Positions 25,775-35,004 are shown, counted from the stretch's first letter. The stretch: DNA of 64,000 bases from Olegusella massiliensis (GCF_900078545.1 NZ_FLLS01000002.1:1683404-1747403), one strand, 5' to 3'. Numbers and translations: made by a program. The notes: a model not told the origin generated them from the letters alone.

Positions 25775-25824
25775 ATGCTAGTATTAGTACGTTGCACACT
25801 GCAAGGTTGGAAGGTAAATAGTCG

Positions 25825-26613
25825 TTGAAACCGAGTGAGCACTCCGTTTTGCAAAAGCGGACTGAAAAAATTAAGACTCGCATTGACCCAGATACTGCTC
25901 ATGCACAGATGGCTGGTGCTTTGATAGCAGAGGTGGGTACTCCTGACAACCCAAGCAGTCAGATTTTTACCCTTGCAAATGTCATTACTTTTTGTCGTCT
26001 ACTGCTGACAGTAGCGTTTCTTTTTCTTTTTGTACGTGGCAACAATCGCTTATTGGCGCTACTTTGCTATGCCATAGCTGCAGGTACAGACTTCTTGGAT
26101 GGACAAGTTGCCCGGCGCACCCATACGGTAAGTTGGTTGGGTAAAATCATGGATCCCATTATGGATCGTGTCTTGCTTTTTACCGGTGTATTGGGACTTA
26201 TGATTACTGGTGAGTTACCTTGCTGGATTGCACTTTTTGTTATAGGTCGTGATGCTTATTTGGCGCTAGGCGCTATTTGGCTGCAACGTTATCGCCGTCG
26301 TCCGATTGATGTCGTTTTTATTGGCAAGGTCACTACAGCTCTCTTTATGCTTGGCTTTTGTGGCCTGCTCATCGGTGTGCCACATGTGCCAGGCATAGGA
26401 CTGTTAGAGAGCGTTTATCTTCCGGGTCTGGGTACTCAACCGGCGGTATTGAGTATCTGGCTCGTATATGCAGGCGTTGTTTGCTCTACTATCACTGCGA
26501 TTATTTATACCAAAGAAGGTCTTTTCTTTAAAAGAGAAAGTCTTGCAGGGCGGGATGTTGAGTCGGCAGAGTCCAATGCACGTGCTCGTAAGGCGCTGAA
26601 GAAAAATGGATAA
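25825..26613 (+). CDS. CDP-alcohol phosphatidyltransferase
   Basis: This 262-aa integral membrane enzyme transfers a phosphatidyl group from CDP-diacylglycerol to an alcohol. The complete family motif D-x2-DG-x2-AR-x8-G-x3-D-x3-D is present (DFLDGQVARR, then GKIMDPIMD). Several hydrophobic helices flank it, and a 50-residue polar N-terminus precedes. The start is TTG at 25825 with GGAAGG about 9 bases before; the next candidate start would cut into the conserved region little, so the exact start is uncertain. A second family member (pgsA, 49075-49899) is the likelier glycerophosphate synthase, so this one may use another alcohol. It overlaps the following gene by 8 bases. Confidence 0.85.
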   Translation: MKPSEHSVLQKRTEKIKTRIDPDTAHAQMAGALIAEVGTPDNPSSQIFTLANVITFCRLLLTVAFLFLFVRGNNRLLALLCYAIAAGTDFLDGQVARRTHTVSWLGKIMDPIMDRVLLFTGVLGLMITGELPCWIALFVIGRDAYLALGAIWLQRYRRRPIDVVFIGKVTTALFMLGFCGLLIGVPHVPGIGLLESVYLPGLGTQPAVLSIWLVYAGVVCSTITAIIYTKEGLFFKRESLAGRDVESAESNARARKALKKNG

Positions 26614-27463
26614 ATCAGCTATTACTTCTGTAGCAGAACTCGCAAGTTTTTTGCGTACTGAACACGAATTGCTTGGAGCTCAGTTTGAGTTTTTTGAAGA
26701 GCTTGAAAGTGAGTTACCTATAGCCTATGCAGGAGTTGATGAGACCGCTGCCCTACGCACGGATATTGGTCTTATAGATTTGTCTGGCATGAGTGTGACT
26801 CTTATTGCAGGTCCTGTAGCACAGGCTTTTATTGAAATGGTTTGCGCAGGTAGAAGGCTTGCGGTAGGGGAGGCTTTATTTGAGCCTATACTTGCTGGGG
26901 ATGCTTCACTCATAAGCATTCCTTTGCTTTTGCGTACGGGGGATAGCGAATACTTACTTTGCGATGTATCTTCACGCGCATCTCTTCTTGATGCATGGCT
27001 GCATTTTATTGCCACAGCCCAGCAGAATGATAGCGCGCCTTTTAAAGAAATACAGCTTGAGGATGCATCTTTTAAGCTTGTCCCACTTTTACTGGCGGGA
27101 CCTGGAGCAAACTCAGTGTTGTCTGACTATCTTGCAGGAGAAGTTCCAACTACAGGACAGGTACGCAGCCTTGAACTGGACAAAATACGCTGTCTGGTCA
27201 CGTCTTTACCCAAGCCGTTTGATAAGGCATATCTCGTCATGGTGCCGCCTCACTATGTTCGTGTACTCTGGCGTAGTTTTTTATCGTTTACACGAGTCCA
27301 TCCAGTGGGAAGAACGGCACTCTTTGCACAAGCAGAGCAGATGATGCCCTGGGTTTCTTGGCTGCACTCAACTGAGCGTATCAAAAAGTCAGCTCACGAA
27401 TTACAGACCCTTAATCTACTTCGTCAGGAATCAGATTTTATTGGAGCTCGTGCGCTGGACTAA
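26606..27463 (+). CDS. GcvT/YgfZ-like (aminomethyltransferase-fold) protein
   Basis: This 285-aa protein resembles the folate-binding fold shared by GcvT and YgfZ: AALRTDIGLIDLSGMSVTLIAGP matches the usual N-terminal block (x-LR-x-G-x-DLS-...-V-x-G-x-DA). The C-terminal part is divergent. The YgfZ signature KGCYxGQE is not seen, and the full-length GcvT C-terminal barrel seems absent. The protein is therefore not a confident glycine-cleavage T protein. No other glycine cleavage genes are nearby. The 8-base overlap with the phosphatidyltransferase gene indicates co-translation. The function is unassigned. Confidence 0.6.
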   Translation: MDKSAITSVAELASFLRTEHELLGAQFEFFEELESELPIAYAGVDETAALRTDIGLIDLSGMSVTLIAGPVAQAFIEMVCAGRRLAVGEALFEPILAGDASLISIPLLLRTGDSEYLLCDVSSRASLLDAWLHFIATAQQNDSAPFKEIQLEDASFKLVPLLLAGPGANSVLSDYLAGEVPTTGQVRSLELDKIRCLVTSLPKPFDKAYLVMVPPHYVRVLWRSFLSFTRVHPVGRTALFAQAEQMMPWVSWLHSTERIKKSAHELQTLNLLRQESDFIGARALD

Positions 27464-27600
27464 GGTATGACAACGAGAGCCATTTTTGCTCCAGTAAGCG
27501 GACAGTTTTCATAAAATATTTCTTAATGAGTGCAAGTAGCGCTACTATAGATAGTGGTTTTTTATGACTTGCTAGTATTCACCTATTGAAGGAGTAACCC

Positions 27601-28032
27601 ATGCAGAATCCGCGACCGAATGAAATGGGCGCCACAGAAATATTCCGCATGCCATCGCCTGATTCAACTGCTCCTGATTTGCTTTCTGACGCCAATGCCG
27701 GCAGACCCATGTTATCTATTGTTAAGGGTCCTCAGACTGGAGCTCAGTTTATTTTGACGGATGACACAACTACTCTTGGTCGTGACCCTTCAAATTCTGT
27801 CTTTCTTAATGATATGACCGTTTCTCGTCACCACGCACGCATTGATTTGCGAGGCATGGCGTCAGGTTTTGCCACAATCGAGGACTTAGGCTCGCTTAAT
27901 GGCACGTGGGTAGACGGCGCTATTGTCAATAAAGCAATGCTTAAAGATGGTTCAACTATTCAAATTGGCACCTTCCGTATGATTTTTCATTCCAATGGAG
28001 GCCGCCAATCTAGGATTGAAACCGGAGCATAA
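27601..28032 (+). CDS. FHA-domain protein (GarA-like)
   Basis: This 143-aa phosphothreonine-binding protein carries one FHA domain over about residues 50-135: TTLGRDPSNSVFLND, VSRHHARI, EDLGSLNGTWVDG and LKDGSTIQIGTF are all diagnostic. The 45-residue N-terminus contains a threonine (GATEIF, MGATEIFRMPS) comparable to the ETTSVF-type phosphorylation motif of mycobacterial GarA. The order FHA protein then MerR/FtsR-like regulator repeats the actinobacterial garA-ftsR arrangement. The ribosome site GGAG is present, and the next gene starts 2 bases after the stop. Confidence 0.88.
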   Translation: MQNPRPNEMGATEIFRMPSPDSTAPDLLSDANAGRPMLSIVKGPQTGAQFILTDDTTTLGRDPSNSVFLNDMTVSRHHARIDLRGMASGFATIEDLGSLNGTWVDGAIVNKAMLKDGSTIQIGTFRMIFHSNGGRQSRIETGA

Positions 28033-28034
28033 GC

Positions 28035-28787
28035 ATGGCTGATGCCGGTTATCTGACAATCGGTAAAGTGGTAAAGCGGCTTCAGTCGCAATATCCCGAC
28101 CTGTCTGTTTCGAAGGTTCGCTATCTTGAGGGTGAAGGTCTGCTTAACCCAGCGCGTACGCCTGGTGGTTATCGCCTGTATTCTCAACATGATGTACATC
28201 GTCTTGAAAAGATATTGTATTTGCAAAAGTCGCGTTTTATGCCACTTTCCATTATCAAAGAGCAGTTTGAGCAGGGGATAGAAGATAGTTCTGCCAAAAT
28301 CCAGCAAAGCGAGATGAACGTTATTCCCTTAGATCAGGATCGCCCCGAGGATATTGAAAAACTTCATCCTATTGAGCGTATGCCTGAGCTTTGTGGTGTA
28401 AGCGCTGGTTTTGCGCAGCAGCTCGCTGAGGCGGGCGTTATCAAGCTATCCCGATCTCCTCATGGTCGCGATTTGGTAGATGGACACGATCTTTCCTTGA
28501 TTCGTGCCTGTGACCGCCTTCGTCACTATGGTATGGAAGCCAAGCATCTGCGTATTTATGTGCAGGCAGCTCGTCGTGAAAGTGGGATGTTGGAGCAGGC
28601 TTTAGTTCCTTATGCGCACCGTGGCAGTATCGATGCGCCTCCAAGTGATGCAACCCGTAAGCAATTTGCTGAGGCTCTTAACGAAATGATTCAGCTTACC
28701 GATATGGTGCGCGATGAGCTTTTGCGCCATCACATCAACAATGCATATAAAGAAATGTCAGTCTCAGCTATAAAAAGAAAAAGTTAA
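28035..28787 (+). CDS. MerR-family regulator, FtsR-like
   Basis: This is a 250-aa transcription factor. The N-terminal MerR-type winged helix (LTIGKVVKRLQSQYPDLSVSKVRYLEGEGLL, then TPGGYRLYSQHDVHRLEKI) is followed by a region of about 170 residues that also resembles a second DNA-binding or dimer domain (ISAGFAQQLAEAGVIKL-like). This layout matches the actinobacterial FtsR regulator, which controls cell-division genes. It directly follows the FHA gene, again as in other actinobacteria. No effector-binding residues are recognised. Confidence 0.85.
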   Translation: MADAGYLTIGKVVKRLQSQYPDLSVSKVRYLEGEGLLNPARTPGGYRLYSQHDVHRLEKILYLQKSRFMPLSIIKEQFEQGIEDSSAKIQQSEMNVIPLDQDRPEDIEKLHPIERMPELCGVSAGFAQQLAEAGVIKLSRSPHGRDLVDGHDLSLIRACDRLRHYGMEAKHLRIYVQAARRESGMLEQALVPYAHRGSIDAPPSDATRKQFAEALNEMIQLTDMVRDELLRHHINNAYKEMSVSAIKRKS

Positions 28788-28822
28788 ATCGGGTATCTGT
28801 AGCACAGATGAAAGGAACCATT

Positions 28823-29356
28823 ATGTCTGACTTCGATCTTGAAAGCCTTGTCATCGATATCCCTGATTATCCCGAGCCCGGTGTAATCTTTAAGGACATC
28901 ACACCTTTGATGGCTGATTCCCGCGGTTTGGCGATTTCCATTGATCGTATCGTGGATCACTTCATTGGCAAAGGCATCACCAAGGTCGTTGGTGCTGAGG
29001 CTCGTGGTTTTTTGGTCGGTGCACCTGTAGCATACCGTCTCAAGGCGGGCTTTGTTCCTGCTCGCAAGCCTGGCAAGCTTCCACGTGCAGTCTACTCTCA
29101 ACAATATGCGTTGGAGTATGGCACCGATGAGCTTCAAATTCACAAAGATGCAATTACTGAAAGCGATAAAGTTCTTATTGTTGATGATTTAGTAGCAACT
29201 GGCGGTACTGCTGTGGCCACAGCCAAGCTTGTTGAACAGTCAGGAGCCAAGGTTGTGGGATTCTCTTTTATTCTAGAGCTTGCATATCTAAATCCTCGTG
29301 AGACCATTGCCGCTCAATATAGTGACGAGGTATTTACCCTGATTCAGGTCAGGTAG
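28823..29356 (+). CDS. apt: Adenine phosphoribosyltransferase
   Basis: This 177-aa purine salvage enzyme converts adenine and PRPP to AMP. Typical blocks are IPDYPEPGVIFKDITPLMAD at the N-terminus, GAEARGFLVGAPVAYRL, and the PRPP-binding VLIVDDLVATGGTAVA. Length matches the family (170-180 aa). The start at 28823 has AAAGGAACC upstream; the ATG at 28808 only adds five residues that contain this site. It is 35 bases behind the MerR-type gene. Confidence 0.95.
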   Translation: MSDFDLESLVIDIPDYPEPGVIFKDITPLMADSRGLAISIDRIVDHFIGKGITKVVGAEARGFLVGAPVAYRLKAGFVPARKPGKLPRAVYSQQYALEYGTDELQIHKDAITESDKVLIVDDLVATGGTAVATAKLVEQSGAKVVGFSFILELAYLNPRETIAAQYSDEVFTLIQVR

Positions 29357-29390
29357 CTTAGAAAATTTTATGGGGCTTCTTGCATAACGC

Positions 29391-29396
29391 TATAAT
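29391..29396 (+). promoter_or_regulatory. -10 element before the NlpC/P60 gene
   Basis: A perfect TATAAT lies about 60 bases before the start codon. The region 17 bases upstream (TTATGG) is a poor -35, so promoter strength or extra activation is uncertain. The intervening leader holds GCGAC-ttt-GTCGT-like dyad symmetry. Confidence 0.5.
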
Positions 29397-29456
29397 TAGC
29401 TAGATTCGTGTTGCGACTTTTGTCGTAGCGGAGCTATGAATATTAAGGATTTGAGT

Positions 29457-30617
29457 ATGGACATCAAGCACAAGGCAGTTGTAGCTGGCCTTACAGTCGC
29501 CTTTGCGTTGGCCACTATGAGCCCTTTTGCGTTTGCTGCACCTAGTGCTGCTGATTTGAATACTGCCCAGGCTAAACTTGAGAGTTTGGGCGGAGAGCTT
29601 GCTTCAATTCAAAGCGATCTTGACGCTCAGGCAACTACGCTTCAGCAGACCCAAACGGATATCGCAAAAAAACAGACACAGATTGACTCGACAAAAGAGG
29701 ATCTCAAATCAGCACGCAAGGTTTTGGGCAATCGTATGCGCTCAAATTACAAAACTGGTGGATCCAGTCTTCTTTCGGTGCTTCTTGGCTCTGAGAGTGC
29801 AGAAGATCTCATCTCCAACATCTATATTGCAGACCGTATTGCAGATCAGGATGCTGCAAACATCTCTGCTGTGCGCGATCTTGAGGATCAGCTCAACAAA
29901 GAAAAGTCTGATCTTGAGTCCAAAAAGGACGATCAAGAAGCCAAAATTAAGAAAACTCAGCAGCGTGCTGATGAATACTCTTCCAAGGTCGCTGCAGCTC
30001 AGGAATACTATGATTCCCTAAGCGCCGAGGTCAAAGCACAGCTTGAAGCCGAAGCTGATGCGGAAGAAAAACAAGCTGCAGAAACAATTTCTAAGGGTGG
30101 CACGGTCAAAAAGCAAAGTGGTACCTCAACAGCGGTTGGTGCTATCAAGGATTACAAGCAGCAAAACAATTCTCACGTTCAGAATAAATCTGCGGGCAAG
30201 TCCGAAACAAAGAACAAGACCAACAAGTCTAAAGACTCTAACACCAAGACGCCTTCCAAGAAGGGTAGCGGTGGACATGCCTATAGTGGCGGCGGTTTGA
30301 GTTCTGCTTATTCTGCAATTGGTTTACCTTATGTCAGTGGTGCTACTGGTCCCGATAGCTTTGATTGTTCTGGTCTTGTTTGCTACTGCTATGGCTATGC
30401 CCGTGGTCGTACTACCTATGACATGATTGATTCACTCAAGGCTTCTGGCGATTGGCATACCTCAATTTCTGAGCTTAATCCTGGTGATCTTGCCTTTACT
30501 AGCTCAGGTCACGTGGGTATTTATGTTGGCAATGGCGTCTTTATTGATGCACCGAGTCCGGGCCGTACCGTAACACAGCGTTCTATGTGGTCTTTCATTG
30601 GAGGCGGACCCTACTAG
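29457..30617 (+). CDS. Secreted NlpC/P60 peptidoglycan hydrolase with coiled coil
   Basis: This 386-aa secreted cell-wall hydrolase is likely to cut stem peptides during growth and division. A signal peptide (KHKAVVAGLTVAFALATMSPFAFA, cleavage after AFA) is followed by a long coiled coil (about 35-215), a Lys/Ser/Thr-rich linker (about 215-270) and an NlpC/P60 domain. That domain has DCSGLVCYCYGY (catalytic Cys), GDLAF and GHVGIYVGNG (catalytic His). The layout equals actinobacterial RipA/B and firmicute CwlO types. I prefer the ATG at 29457, with AAGGA 7 bases before; an ATG at 29436 adds 7 residues but has GGAG too close. Confidence 0.9.
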   Translation: MDIKHKAVVAGLTVAFALATMSPFAFAAPSAADLNTAQAKLESLGGELASIQSDLDAQATTLQQTQTDIAKKQTQIDSTKEDLKSARKVLGNRMRSNYKTGGSSLLSVLLGSESAEDLISNIYIADRIADQDAANISAVRDLEDQLNKEKSDLESKKDDQEAKIKKTQQRADEYSSKVAAAQEYYDSLSAEVKAQLEAEADAEEKQAAETISKGGTVKKQSGTSTAVGAIKDYKQQNNSHVQNKSAGKSETKNKTNKSKDSNTKTPSKKGSGGHAYSGGGLSSAYSAIGLPYVSGATGPDSFDCSGLVCYCYGYARGRTTYDMIDSLKASGDWHTSISELNPGDLAFTSSGHVGIYVGNGVFIDAPSPGRTVTQRSMWSFIGGGPY

Positions 30618-30618
30618 G

Positions 30619-32241
30619 ATGTCTGAAAATCAGCATTCTCCACTCATAATGAGACTCTCCTCTGAGCATCAGCTTACGCTGGTCGGGGAGGGTCTTTTGG
30701 TAGGCGCTTTTGGCGGTATTATTGTGACGCTATACCGTCTTTCTTTAAGCTTTGCCGAAAAGATGCTCAGAGCCTATATAACTGCTATGACAGGCAATTT
30801 TGTGGGGATTGTTGGATGGATTTTTATACTCATTCTTATCTGTTTTGCTGTCTGTAGGCTGATGCTTTGGGAACCGTATACCCAGGGCTCTGGTATTCCT
30901 CAGACCGATGCTGAGGTGATGGGGCGCATCAATATGCCTTGGCACCGCGTGCTTGGTACCAAGTTTATAGAAGGTACTCTCTGCGCATTGGCAGGTCTTT
31001 CTCTTGGTCGCGAAGGCCCCAGCGTGCAGTTGGGTTCGATGATAGGCAAGGCGGTTTCTCGCGGTCTACATCGTGGCAGGCAAGAAGAACGACTTCTTGT
31101 TACCTGCGGGGCTGCTGCAGGTATGTCTGCTGCTTTTAACGCCCCTCTTACAGGTGTGCTCTTTGCCCTTGAGGAGATTCATAAGGAATTTACGCCCACA
31201 CTCATTTTGTCAGTTATGGCAAGTTCGGTTGCCTCAGACTTTTTGGTCTCGCAAATTTTGGGTGTAAAGCCTGTTTTGCAACTGATTTTTATTGGTAATC
31301 TTCCACATAGCAACTATGTCTTTGTCGTACTTTTAGGTCTCGTGTGCGGTGTATTTGGCGCACTTCACAACCTTGGAATGTTTGCCTGCCAAGAAAAGTT
31401 TTATGGCAAGATCATGACATGCCTGCCGTATACCCGCCTCGCTATACCTTTTGCCATGGTAGCCTTCGCGGCTTTTTTGGCACCAGATTTGATGTGCGGC
31501 GGTGATGCCATTGTTGAGATTTTCCAAACAAGCACTCTGTTGCCTTTGGGTACTATTGTCTTTCTGCTGATAGGTAAATATATCTTTACCACTATGAGCT
31601 TTGCTTCAGGAGCTCCCGGTGGCACGCTCTTTCCGCTGGTAGTGCTTTCGATGCTTGTGGGAGAACTGTATGGAGTAGTAGTTACTCAGTTTTTTGGTGT
31701 ACCAAATAGTTATGTGGTGAACTTCGTGGTAATGGCCGTGGCGGGGATGTTTGCCGCGGTTGTGCAGGCTCCAGTTACGGGAGTCGTTCTTGCTTTTGAG
31801 TTGACTGGCAGTCTTGATGCTTTGCTTGCCGTTTCTATTGTTTCGATTATTTCTTTTGCAATTGCTCGTTCGCTACATGTTGATGCCTTTTATGAACATC
31901 TTCTCGCCAATCTGTTAGGTTCGACACCACGAGACCCTGACAAGACAGGGCTAGCGGGGGAGAAAGTACTGCACACTTATTATGTTGGCGCTGGCAGCAT
32001 GCTTGATGGCAAGCGTATTCGTGACATTGTTTGGCCAAAAACTGCACGTATTGTTGCTATTACTCGCGCAGGTTTAGATATTATTCCGCGCGGAGATGTG
32101 CAGCTTTATGCAATGGATGAACTTCTTTTGATAATGAGTGTTGAAGATGAATTTGAGTCCCAAAAATGGGCTCACAATGTCTGTCGCGGATCTATTAAGC
32201 CTCGCACTACAAGCGCTCTGTCGTCAAAGGACAAAAACTAG
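30619..32241 (+). CDS. ClC-type chloride/proton antiporter with C-terminal TrkA-C-like domain
   Basis: This is a 540-aa membrane protein. ClC selectivity motifs GSGIPQ (about 90-95), GREGP (about 131-135) and GAPGGTLFP are present. The gating Glu in GREGP and a glutamate pair in FALEEIHKEF are kept, which fits a proton-coupled antiporter rather than a channel. About 10-12 hydrophobic segments occupy residues 15-430. The last ~80 residues (GSMLDGKRIRDI...LLIMSVEDE) look like a TrkA-C/RCK-C regulatory domain. The ATG is 1 base after the hydrolase stop, so both genes are likely co-expressed. It is convergent with trxB. Confidence 0.88.
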   Translation: MSENQHSPLIMRLSSEHQLTLVGEGLLVGAFGGIIVTLYRLSLSFAEKMLRAYITAMTGNFVGIVGWIFILILICFAVCRLMLWEPYTQGSGIPQTDAEVMGRINMPWHRVLGTKFIEGTLCALAGLSLGREGPSVQLGSMIGKAVSRGLHRGRQEERLLVTCGAAAGMSAAFNAPLTGVLFALEEIHKEFTPTLILSVMASSVASDFLVSQILGVKPVLQLIFIGNLPHSNYVFVVLLGLVCGVFGALHNLGMFACQEKFYGKIMTCLPYTRLAIPFAMVAFAAFLAPDLMCGGDAIVEIFQTSTLLPLGTIVFLLIGKYIFTTMSFASGAPGGTLFPLVVLSMLVGELYGVVVTQFFGVPNSYVVNFVVMAVAGMFAAVVQAPVTGVVLAFELTGSLDALLAVSIVSIISFAIARSLHVDAFYEHLLANLLGSTPRDPDKTGLAGEKVLHTYYVGAGSMLDGKRIRDIVWPKTARIVAITRAGLDIIPRGDVQLYAMDELLLIMSVEDEFESQKWAHNVCRGSIKPRTTSALSSKDKN

Positions 32242-32400
32242 TTTCATACGACTTGTCGTATTAGCCATTTTACAAATTAGCTCTTATATATAACAGGGGA
32301 TCGCAAGCTTACAAAAGAGACTTTCTTTATAGTTGTTACTTTACATAATATATATTATCAGCTTTATATCCCAATCTAAGCTGTTAAAGATATAGAGAAG

Positions 32401-32444
32401 ACCCCTTAGCTCACGTTTCATTGAAACAAGAAATACTAAGGGGT
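32401..32444. terminator. Nested hairpin between convergent ClC and trxB genes
   Basis: ACCCCTTAG (32401-32409) pairs with CTAAGGGGT (32436-32444). Inside it GTTTCA (32415-32420) pairs with TGAAAC (32422-32427). It lies between convergent genes and would work as a shared bidirectional terminator, although no long T-run follows on either strand. The rest of 32242-32488 is AT-rich and shows no gene. Confidence 0.55.
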
Positions 32445-32488
32445 TCTATTGAAACTAACTATGAGTAATTAATCTGTTATATCGCTGC

Positions 32489-33445
32489 TTAACCTTCGAC
32501 TGGCTGACCAAGATATGCTGACGCAGAGTTCACCGCAATTGCACCGTCTGCCGCTGCAGTAATTATCTGACGCAAGGGTTTTTGACGTAGGTCTCCTGCC
32601 GCATATAGGCCAGCTGTTTTGGTTTCAAGCCGATCATTTGTCACAACATAGCCTCTGGAATCAAGCTCAACCAAATCAGAAATAAGCTCGGTTGCTGGCA
32701 CACGACCAACAAAGACAAAGACGCCGAAGCTACCTTCTGGGTAGGTTTCGGTCGTTTCCTCACCAGTTGCATTATTCCTGAAGGTAACAGAGCTGAGCAG
32801 CTGTCCCCCATCAACTCGGACAATACTAGTTAGGTACCTAATTGTAAGTTTCGGATTCTCATCTACAAGCTTCGCTACAGATGCCTGTGCGCGCAGATGA
32901 TCCTTGCGAACAACAAGTACAACCTCGTCTGCAAACCTTGTCAAAAACAAAGCCTCTTCGCAGGCAGAGTTACCTCCCCCGATGATGAAGACTTTTTTGC
33001 CGCGATAAAACATTCCATCGCAAGTGGCGCAATATGAAACGCCATGACCTGCATATTTTTCCTCACCCTCAAAACCTGCATGTCGAGGGGTTGCACCGCC
33101 AGCGACAATTACGGTAGCGCTGTCATAATCAGCCTCGGGTGTATGTACAAGGAAGCGCCCCTCCCCTGTATGCTCAATGCCCTCAACAATTGACATCTCA
33201 ATTGTTGCGCCCAAGTCTTCTGCTTGCTGTTGCATAGCATCAGTCAAAGTAAAGCCGTCAGTATGAGGGACACCAGGATAATTATCAATTTCACTTGTAG
33301 AAATAACCTGGCCACCAACTGCTTCTTGCTCAAGCAATACGGTGTCAAGCATGGCACGTTGCGCATAAATGGCAGCAGTCAAACCTGCAGGACCGCCGCC
33401 CACAATTACCATATCCTTTGTACGTGTTGTTGTCTCATTTGACAT
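32489..33445 (-). CDS. trxB: Thioredoxin reductase
   Basis: This 318-aa flavoprotein passes electrons from NADPH to thioredoxin. The N-terminal FAD site is VIVGGGPAGLTAAIYAQRA. The redox motif CATC is in the usual central place (about 139-142, YCATCDGMFYRG), the NADPH site is VFIIGGGNSACEEALFL, and the C-terminal FAD block is GLYAAGDLRQKPLRQIITAAADGAIA. Length is standard. The start at 33445 has AGAAGGGC upstream; the longer frame adds 8 residues without support. It is monocistronic by context. Confidence 0.95.
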   Translation of the reverse strand: MSNETTTRTKDMVIVGGGPAGLTAAIYAQRAMLDTVLLEQEAVGGQVISTSEIDNYPGVPHTDGFTLTDAMQQQAEDLGATIEMSIVEGIEHTGEGRFLVHTPEADYDSATVIVAGGATPRHAGFEGEEKYAGHGVSYCATCDGMFYRGKKVFIIGGGNSACEEALFLTRFADEVVLVVRKDHLRAQASVAKLVDENPKLTIRYLTSIVRVDGGQLLSSVTFRNNATGEETTETYPEGSFGVFVFVGRVPATELISDLVELDSRGYVVTNDRLETKTAGLYAAGDLRQKPLRQIITAAADGAIAVNSASAYLGQPVEG

Positions 33446-33634
33446 ATCAAGCCCTTCTCTTACCCTCAAATTGAAGGCTGAATTATCACTGAAAGTAGGA
33501 TACCCAATAAAAATAGATGCAAACAGCAGTTAATATAAGTTGATTTTAAAAACAGCAGGTAAAACAAGTTGCTTACATCTGGACGGCTCAAATTTGATAT
33601 TTTTTGCGTCGCTATATTTTAAAAAGTCTAGCGC

Positions 33635-33671
33635 CAAAAAAGAGGTGCTGACCTGCGTCAACACCTCTTTT
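33635..33671 (-). terminator. Terminator of the uracil permease gene
   Basis: AAAAGAGGTG-c-TGAC and GTCA-a-CACCTCTTTT form a long stem with a short loop, and the minus-strand transcript ends in a T-run. It lies 28 bases after the permease stop codon. The symmetrical A/T flanks could let it work on both strands. Confidence 0.85.
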
Positions 33672-33698
33672 ATAATAACTATTCTTTAGATGTAGCCT

Positions 33699-34961
33699 TT
33701 ATTCCTTTTGAGAAGAAGAGCTGTGAGGCAAAATCAAGTTGAGCAGAATGCCTACAAGTGCCGAAGTTGCCATACCCGGAAGTGTGTAGTTGCCCATAGG
33801 GATGGTAATACCACTTGTCTCCATGCCTACACCTAAAATAATGACAACAGAAGCAATCATAAGGTTGCGATTATCATCAAAATCTACTTTATTGGTAACG
33901 AGCATATGTAGACCGTTACTCGCAATAAGGCCAAAGAGCAGCAAGCTTACCCCACCCATTACAGGGGTTGGAATAGAGCTAATGAGTGCTGCAAGCTTGG
34001 GACAAAAACCACCAACAACCAGCGCAAAAGCAGCTGCGTACCAAAAAACTTGTGTGGCATATACGCGAGTTACACTCATCACACCAATGTTTTCAGCATA
34101 GGTTGTAGTGGGAGGACCACCAAGAAATCCTGAGATAACAGTAGCAATACCATCACCTGCAAGGGATTGCGGTAGCATTTCGCGATAGTCGCGACCAACA
34201 ATCTCGCCCACAGCCAAGAGGTGACCTATATGCTCAATGACAACCACCACAGCAACAGGGGCAATAAGTACAATAGCGCCCCAATCGAAGCTCGGATGAG
34301 TAAATGTAGGAAGTCCCAACCATGCCGCATCAAGTACCGGCGTAAAATCTACAAGCTTAATGAAGCAGGAGAAAATATATCCCACAATAATGGCCAGAAG
34401 AACTGGCATGGTACCAAATAATCCACCCATGCTCGAGAAAATGACGGCTGCTACCAGTGTTACCGCTGCGGCAATGGCGCCTAGTGCCACAAAAGAATCT
34501 GTAGAGGAATAAAGAGCCATTTTTACTGCTGTGGCAGATAGGCCAACACCGATAACAATCATGACCGAAGCGACAAGTACCGGTGGCAGTACTCTATCAA
34601 GCCAAGCAGTACCAATAATTTTGATAAGTAGCGCGGTCAGTAGGAACACCACGCCAGAGACCACAACACCGCTCATAACAGCATTGAGAGAGCCTGTGGT
34701 AGCTGCTACGGCAATGATAGGACTAATAAAGGCAAATGAGCTACCGAGATAGCTAGGAATCTTATTGCGGGTTACGAGAAGGTAGCACATGGTACCAATA
34801 CCCGAACACATAATTGCAACCGAAGGTGACAATCCCGTAAGTGTAGGTACAAGCACAGTAGCGCCAAACATGCTCATCATATGCTGAATACCCAGAGGAA
34901 TGGCACGAGCGGGAGCTACATGATCATCGACGGCGATAACTTCACGTTGTTTTGATGCCAT
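33699..34961 (-). CDS. Uracil/xanthine permease (NCS2 family)
   Basis: This 420-aa transporter with about 14 membrane segments imports uracil, or possibly xanthine, with protons. Typical NCS2 features are IPLGIQHMMSMFGATVLVP near the start, SYLGSSFAFISPI in the third segment, and VVVVIEHIGHLLAVGEIVGRD with the substrate-binding Glu. The UraA-like FLGGPPTTTYAENIGVM follows. The features fit uracil carriers (UraA/PyrP) better than purine carriers. The ATG is preceded by AGGAGG. A purine-type NCS2 permease lies just upstream behind its own terminator. Confidence 0.88.
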   Translation of the reverse strand: MASKQREVIAVDDHVAPARAIPLGIQHMMSMFGATVLVPTLTGLSPSVAIMCSGIGTMCYLLVTRNKIPSYLGSSFAFISPIIAVAATTGSLNAVMSGVVVSGVVFLLTALLIKIIGTAWLDRVLPPVLVASVMIVIGVGLSATAVKMALYSSTDSFVALGAIAAAVTLVAAVIFSSMGGLFGTMPVLLAIIVGYIFSCFIKLVDFTPVLDAAWLGLPTFTHPSFDWGAIVLIAPVAVVVVIEHIGHLLAVGEIVGRDYREMLPQSLAGDGIATVISGFLGGPPTTTYAENIGVMSVTRVYATQVFWYAAAFALVVGGFCPKLAALISSIPTPVMGGVSLLLFGLIASNGLHMLVTNKVDFDDNRNLMIASVVIILGVGMETSGITIPMGNYTLPGMATSALVGILLNLILPHSSSSQKE

Positions 34962-34980
34962 ACGACCTCCTTATTTAAAA

Positions 34981-35004
34981 AAGAGCCCGGATGCCCGGGC
35001 TCTT
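34981..35004 (-). terminator. Terminator of the purine permease gene
   Basis: AAGAGCCCGG (34981-34990) and CCGGGCTCTT (34995-35004) form a perfect 10-bp stem, followed by TTTTT on the minus strand. Confidence 0.93.

Noticed and set aside
25825-26613. Calling this gene pgsA
   Set aside because: A second family member sits in the classical rimO-pgsA-cinA position; which alcohol this one uses is not visible.
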